Assembly: GCA_031291905.1 (NCBI GenBank)
Contig: JARLIC010000073.1
Location: 1-6,601, forward strand
Origin: Minisyncoccota bacterium
GTDB taxonomy: Bacteria; Patescibacteriota; Minisyncoccia; UBA6257; 2-01-FULL-56-20
DNA length: 6,601 bases
Direction of reading: 5' to 3'
The position numbers and the translations under genes were made by a program. Position 1 is the first letter of the stretch, and each line of letters begins with the position of its first letter. The notes below the pieces were generated by a model, which ran no database searches, was not told where the DNA came from, and was given only the letters and a program-made list of their open reading frames with translations. Shown here piece by piece: positions 5,804 to 6,601 of this stretch.

Positions 5804-5827
5804 GGAAGCGCCAATGGGCGTTTTTTT
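5804..5827 (+). terminator. Intrinsic terminator of the structured RNA
   Basis: CGCC (5809-5812) pairs with GGCG (5817-5820) around the loop AATG. The stem can extend outward through G-U and A-U pairs to 5804 and 5825, and a run of seven T residues spans 5821-5827. It sits 11 nt ahead of the next -10 box (5839-5844). Confidence 0.75.
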
Positions 5828-5838
5828 GTTGCCTGACG

Positions 5839-5844
5839 TATAAT
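5839..5844 (+). promoter_or_regulatory. -10 box for a leaderless start of the PilX-like gene
   Basis: A perfect TATAAT is followed by 6 nt (TGAACT) and then ATG at 5851, so the predicted start site is the start codon. The zone where a -35 should lie is occupied by the preceding terminator and shows no match. No Shine-Dalgarno is present. Confidence 0.5.
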
Positions 5845-5850
5845 TGAACT

Positions 5851-6300
5851 ATGATCATGGGCTGCGCGGAACTCAAGAACGGCCGGTCCGGACAGGCGAT
5901 GCTGATCGCCGTACTTTCGCTCGGCGGGGCAATTCTCGGCGCGACGGCGGTGGCGGGACTTTTGACGCTGTACCAATTGCGCGCCGCGAACGATTCGCAG
6001 AACTCCGCGAAGGCGATATTTGCCGCGGATGCGGGAGTGGAATGGACCCTTTTCGATTATTACTGCGGGCTCGCGACGCCCGCGCGCTGCTCCGGCGAGG
6101 TTGCATTACCCGGCAATCCGGCGGGCACGCTCTCCGCGAGCGGTGCGACCGTGGCGAGCACCTGTTCGGACGTCAACGGGAGTCCCTCGACCTGCAGTGA
6201 CGTGAACTCCGCGGTGAGCGCGATCACGGTCGGCACGTCGGTCAGCAGCAAGCGCGCGTTCGCGGTCTCGCTCACGGGGGCGACCACGACGGATCCGTAG
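5851..6300 (+). CDS. PilX-like / type IV pilin-like protein, Patescibacteria type
   Basis: 149 residues with one N-terminal hydrophobic segment (about 15-40, QAMLIAVLSL... to GLLTLYQL) and then AADAGVEWTLFDYY (59-71), which resembles the A-AEAG-E-AL block after the first helix in PilX N-type minor pilins. The segment is preceded by GRSGQ. A canonical prepilin cleavage site with Glu5 is not obvious, but this SGQA-start pattern is one I associate with Parcubacterial pilus-like proteins (recall, not searched). The rest is rich in Ala/Ser/Thr/Gly, has five cysteines (5, 72, 80, 105, 115) and the near-duplicated heptapeptide STCSDVN at 103-109 and 113-119. Expected location is the cell envelope, as a minor pilin or a pilus-assembly accessory. 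An alternative start is Met3 (5857), but the -10 geometry favours 5851. The protein is short and its C-terminal domain is unrecognised, so function is only tentative. Confidence 0.7.
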   Translation: MIMGCAELKNGRSGQAMLIAVLSLGGAILGATAVAGLLTLYQLRAANDSQNSAKAIFAADAGVEWTLFDYYCGLATPARCSGEVALPGNPAGTLSASGATVASTCSDVNGSPSTCSDVNSAVSAITVGTSVSSKRAFAVSLTGATTTDP

Positions 6301-6313
6301 GGCCTTCGTAAAC

Positions 6314-6374
6314 GCCAAGATCCAAATAGCTGAATCCCAAATAAGTTCCAAGTTCCAAATTTCAAATGCCAAAC
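6314..6374 (+). repeat. Degenerate heptad repeat (TCCAAAT type) leading into ligA
   Basis: A 7-nt unit recurs imperfectly: GCCAAGA (6314-6320), TCCAAAT (6321-6327), CCCAAAT (6336-6342), then four back-to-back units TCCAAGT (6347-6353), TCCAAAT (6354-6360), TTCAAAT (6361-6367) and GCCAAAC (6368-6374). The ligA ATG (6366-6368) straddles the last two, so its first codons come from the repeat. Similar filler occurs widely between Patescibacteria genes as I recall it; no function is assigned. Confidence 0.65.
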
Positions 6375-6601
6375 GGGAATAAAGTGGAGAAGGAGCGCGC
6401 GAAAGAGCGCATCGAAAAATTGAAAAAACAGATCGACAAGTTCCGTTACGATTATCACGTGCTGGATATTTCCGATATTCCGGATTCGGCGCTCGACACG
6501 CTGAAGAAGGAGCTTTTCGACCTCGAGACGCAATATCCCGAGTTCGTCACGCCCGATTCGCCGACCCAGCGCGTGGCGGGCGCGCCGCTCAAGGAGTTCA
6601 A
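6366..6601 (+). CDS. ligA: NAD-dependent DNA ligase LigA, N-terminal part (cut by window end)
   Basis: An open frame from ATG at 6366 runs off the right edge after 78 codons. It matches the N-terminus of LigA: the helical Ia domain with the RYDYHVLD segment and the PDSPTQRV motif followed by GAPLKEF, which lead into the adenylation domain in full-length ligases (about 670 residues). LigA seals nicks in DNA during replication and repair, using NAD+ as AMP donor. By alignment with E. coli, Tyr22-His23 (here Tyr29-His30) and Asp32 and Asp36 (Asp39 and Asp43) are kept, but Tyr35 is Leu42. Residues 1-15 are an extra lysine/glutamate-rich lead whose first codons lie in the heptad repeat, so a later start such as GTG (6384) is possible. 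No Shine-Dalgarno precedes the ATG. It lies 65 nt after the PilX-like gene. Catalytic Lys and the rest lie outside this window. Confidence 0.93.
   Translation, partial: MPNGNKVEKERAKERIEKLKKQIDKFRYDYHVLDISDIPDSALDTLKKELFDLETQYPEFVTPDSPTQRVAGAPLKEF

Larger units (their letters stand above)
5645..5827 (+). ncRNA. Highly structured RNA of unknown class, about 183 nt
   Basis: The unit is bounded by its own promoter (5611-5638) and an intrinsic terminator (5804-5827). Helices I can pair by eye: a long stem of 5664-5669 and 5673-5680 with 5733-5737 and 5739-5747 (14 bp, one CCT and one A bulge) encloses hairpin H1 (5684-5690 with 5700-5706, 7 bp) and hairpin H2 (5712-5715 with 5723-5726, plus 5707-5709 with 5729-5731), making a three-way junction. 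Hairpin H3 (5756-5767 with 5776-5787) is 12 perfect bp. The H3 loop GCTTGC (5768-5773) is the exact complement of GCAAGC (5719-5724) in H2. A competing local hairpin is 5655-5660 with 5666-5671. It lacks the SRP, RNase P and tmRNA signature sequences. Size is like 6S RNA, but the open-bubble rod is not evident. Alternatives are a 6S-like RNA, a cis leader of the downstream pilin-like gene, or a new trans-acting sRNA. Confidence 0.6.

Noticed and set aside
5645..5827. Calling the RNA 6S, SRP RNA or a known riboswitch
   Set aside because: Size fits 6S, but I cannot build its long rod with a central bubble; the SRP GGAAG/AGCA apical motif and the riboswitch core sequences I know are missing. Left as unknown class.
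5676..5843. A 55-codon open frame (ATG 5676 to TAA 5841-5843) through the structured RNA
   Set aside because: It has no Shine-Dalgarno, its frame covers all the perfect inverted repeats and reads through the terminator T-run; the RNA structure explains the sequence better.
1..6601. tRNA, rRNA, CRISPR array, insertion sequence
   Set aside because: No cloverleaf with a GTTCRA arm, no regularly spaced identical repeats and no transposase or terminal inverted repeats were found; the heptad repeat at 6314-6374 is too short and has no spacers.

Overview
The window (6,601 bp) looks like chromosomal DNA from a bacterium of mid-range GC. Three traits fit a Patescibacteria/CPR (Parcubacteria-like) genome. 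One is a short PilX-like pilin protein with an N-terminal SGQAMLI segment and an AADAGVE motif. The second is a LigA N-terminus with leucine in place of the usual NMN-binding tyrosine. The third is heptad TCCAAAT-type intergenic filler. This assignment is inference from recall; no database was searched. Most starts lack a Shine-Dalgarno sequence, and three genes appear to be transcribed as leaderless mRNAs.

Layout from left to right: (1) 97-2124, a complete cytosolic S9A prolyl oligopeptidase with an intact Ser/Asp/His triad. (2) 2263-4199, a tight three-gene block: an unrecognised HExxH protein, a TPR protein 16 nt downstream, and a Nudix hydrolase overlapping it by 8 nt. (3) 4234-4833 on the minus strand, a CYTH (triphosphate tunnel) protein convergent with the Nudix gene. 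(4) 4894-5557, overlapping sigma70-type promoters and a small exported protein of unknown function with a signal peptide and the window's only good Shine-Dalgarno. (5) 5575-5827, a strong hairpin, then a self-contained non-coding transcription unit with its own promoter, about 180 nt of highly structured RNA and an intrinsic terminator. (6) 5851-6300, the PilX-like protein, whose -10 box lies right after the terminator. (7) 6314-6374, imprecise heptad repeats running into the start of ligA. (8) 6366 to the window end, the first 78 codons of NAD-dependent DNA ligase.

The genes do not form one pathway. The peptidase would finish peptide breakdown. The Nudix and CYTH proteins both belong to families acting on (tri)phosphate compounds but are not co-transcribed. 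The HExxH-TPR-Nudix cluster is the only clear operon. The item most likely to be undescribed is the structured RNA at about 5645-5827: it forms a three-way junction plus a perfect 12-bp hairpin whose loop can pair with another loop of the same RNA, and I cannot match it to a known RNA class. A second notable point is that three genes share exactly 6 nt between their -10 hexamer and ATG.
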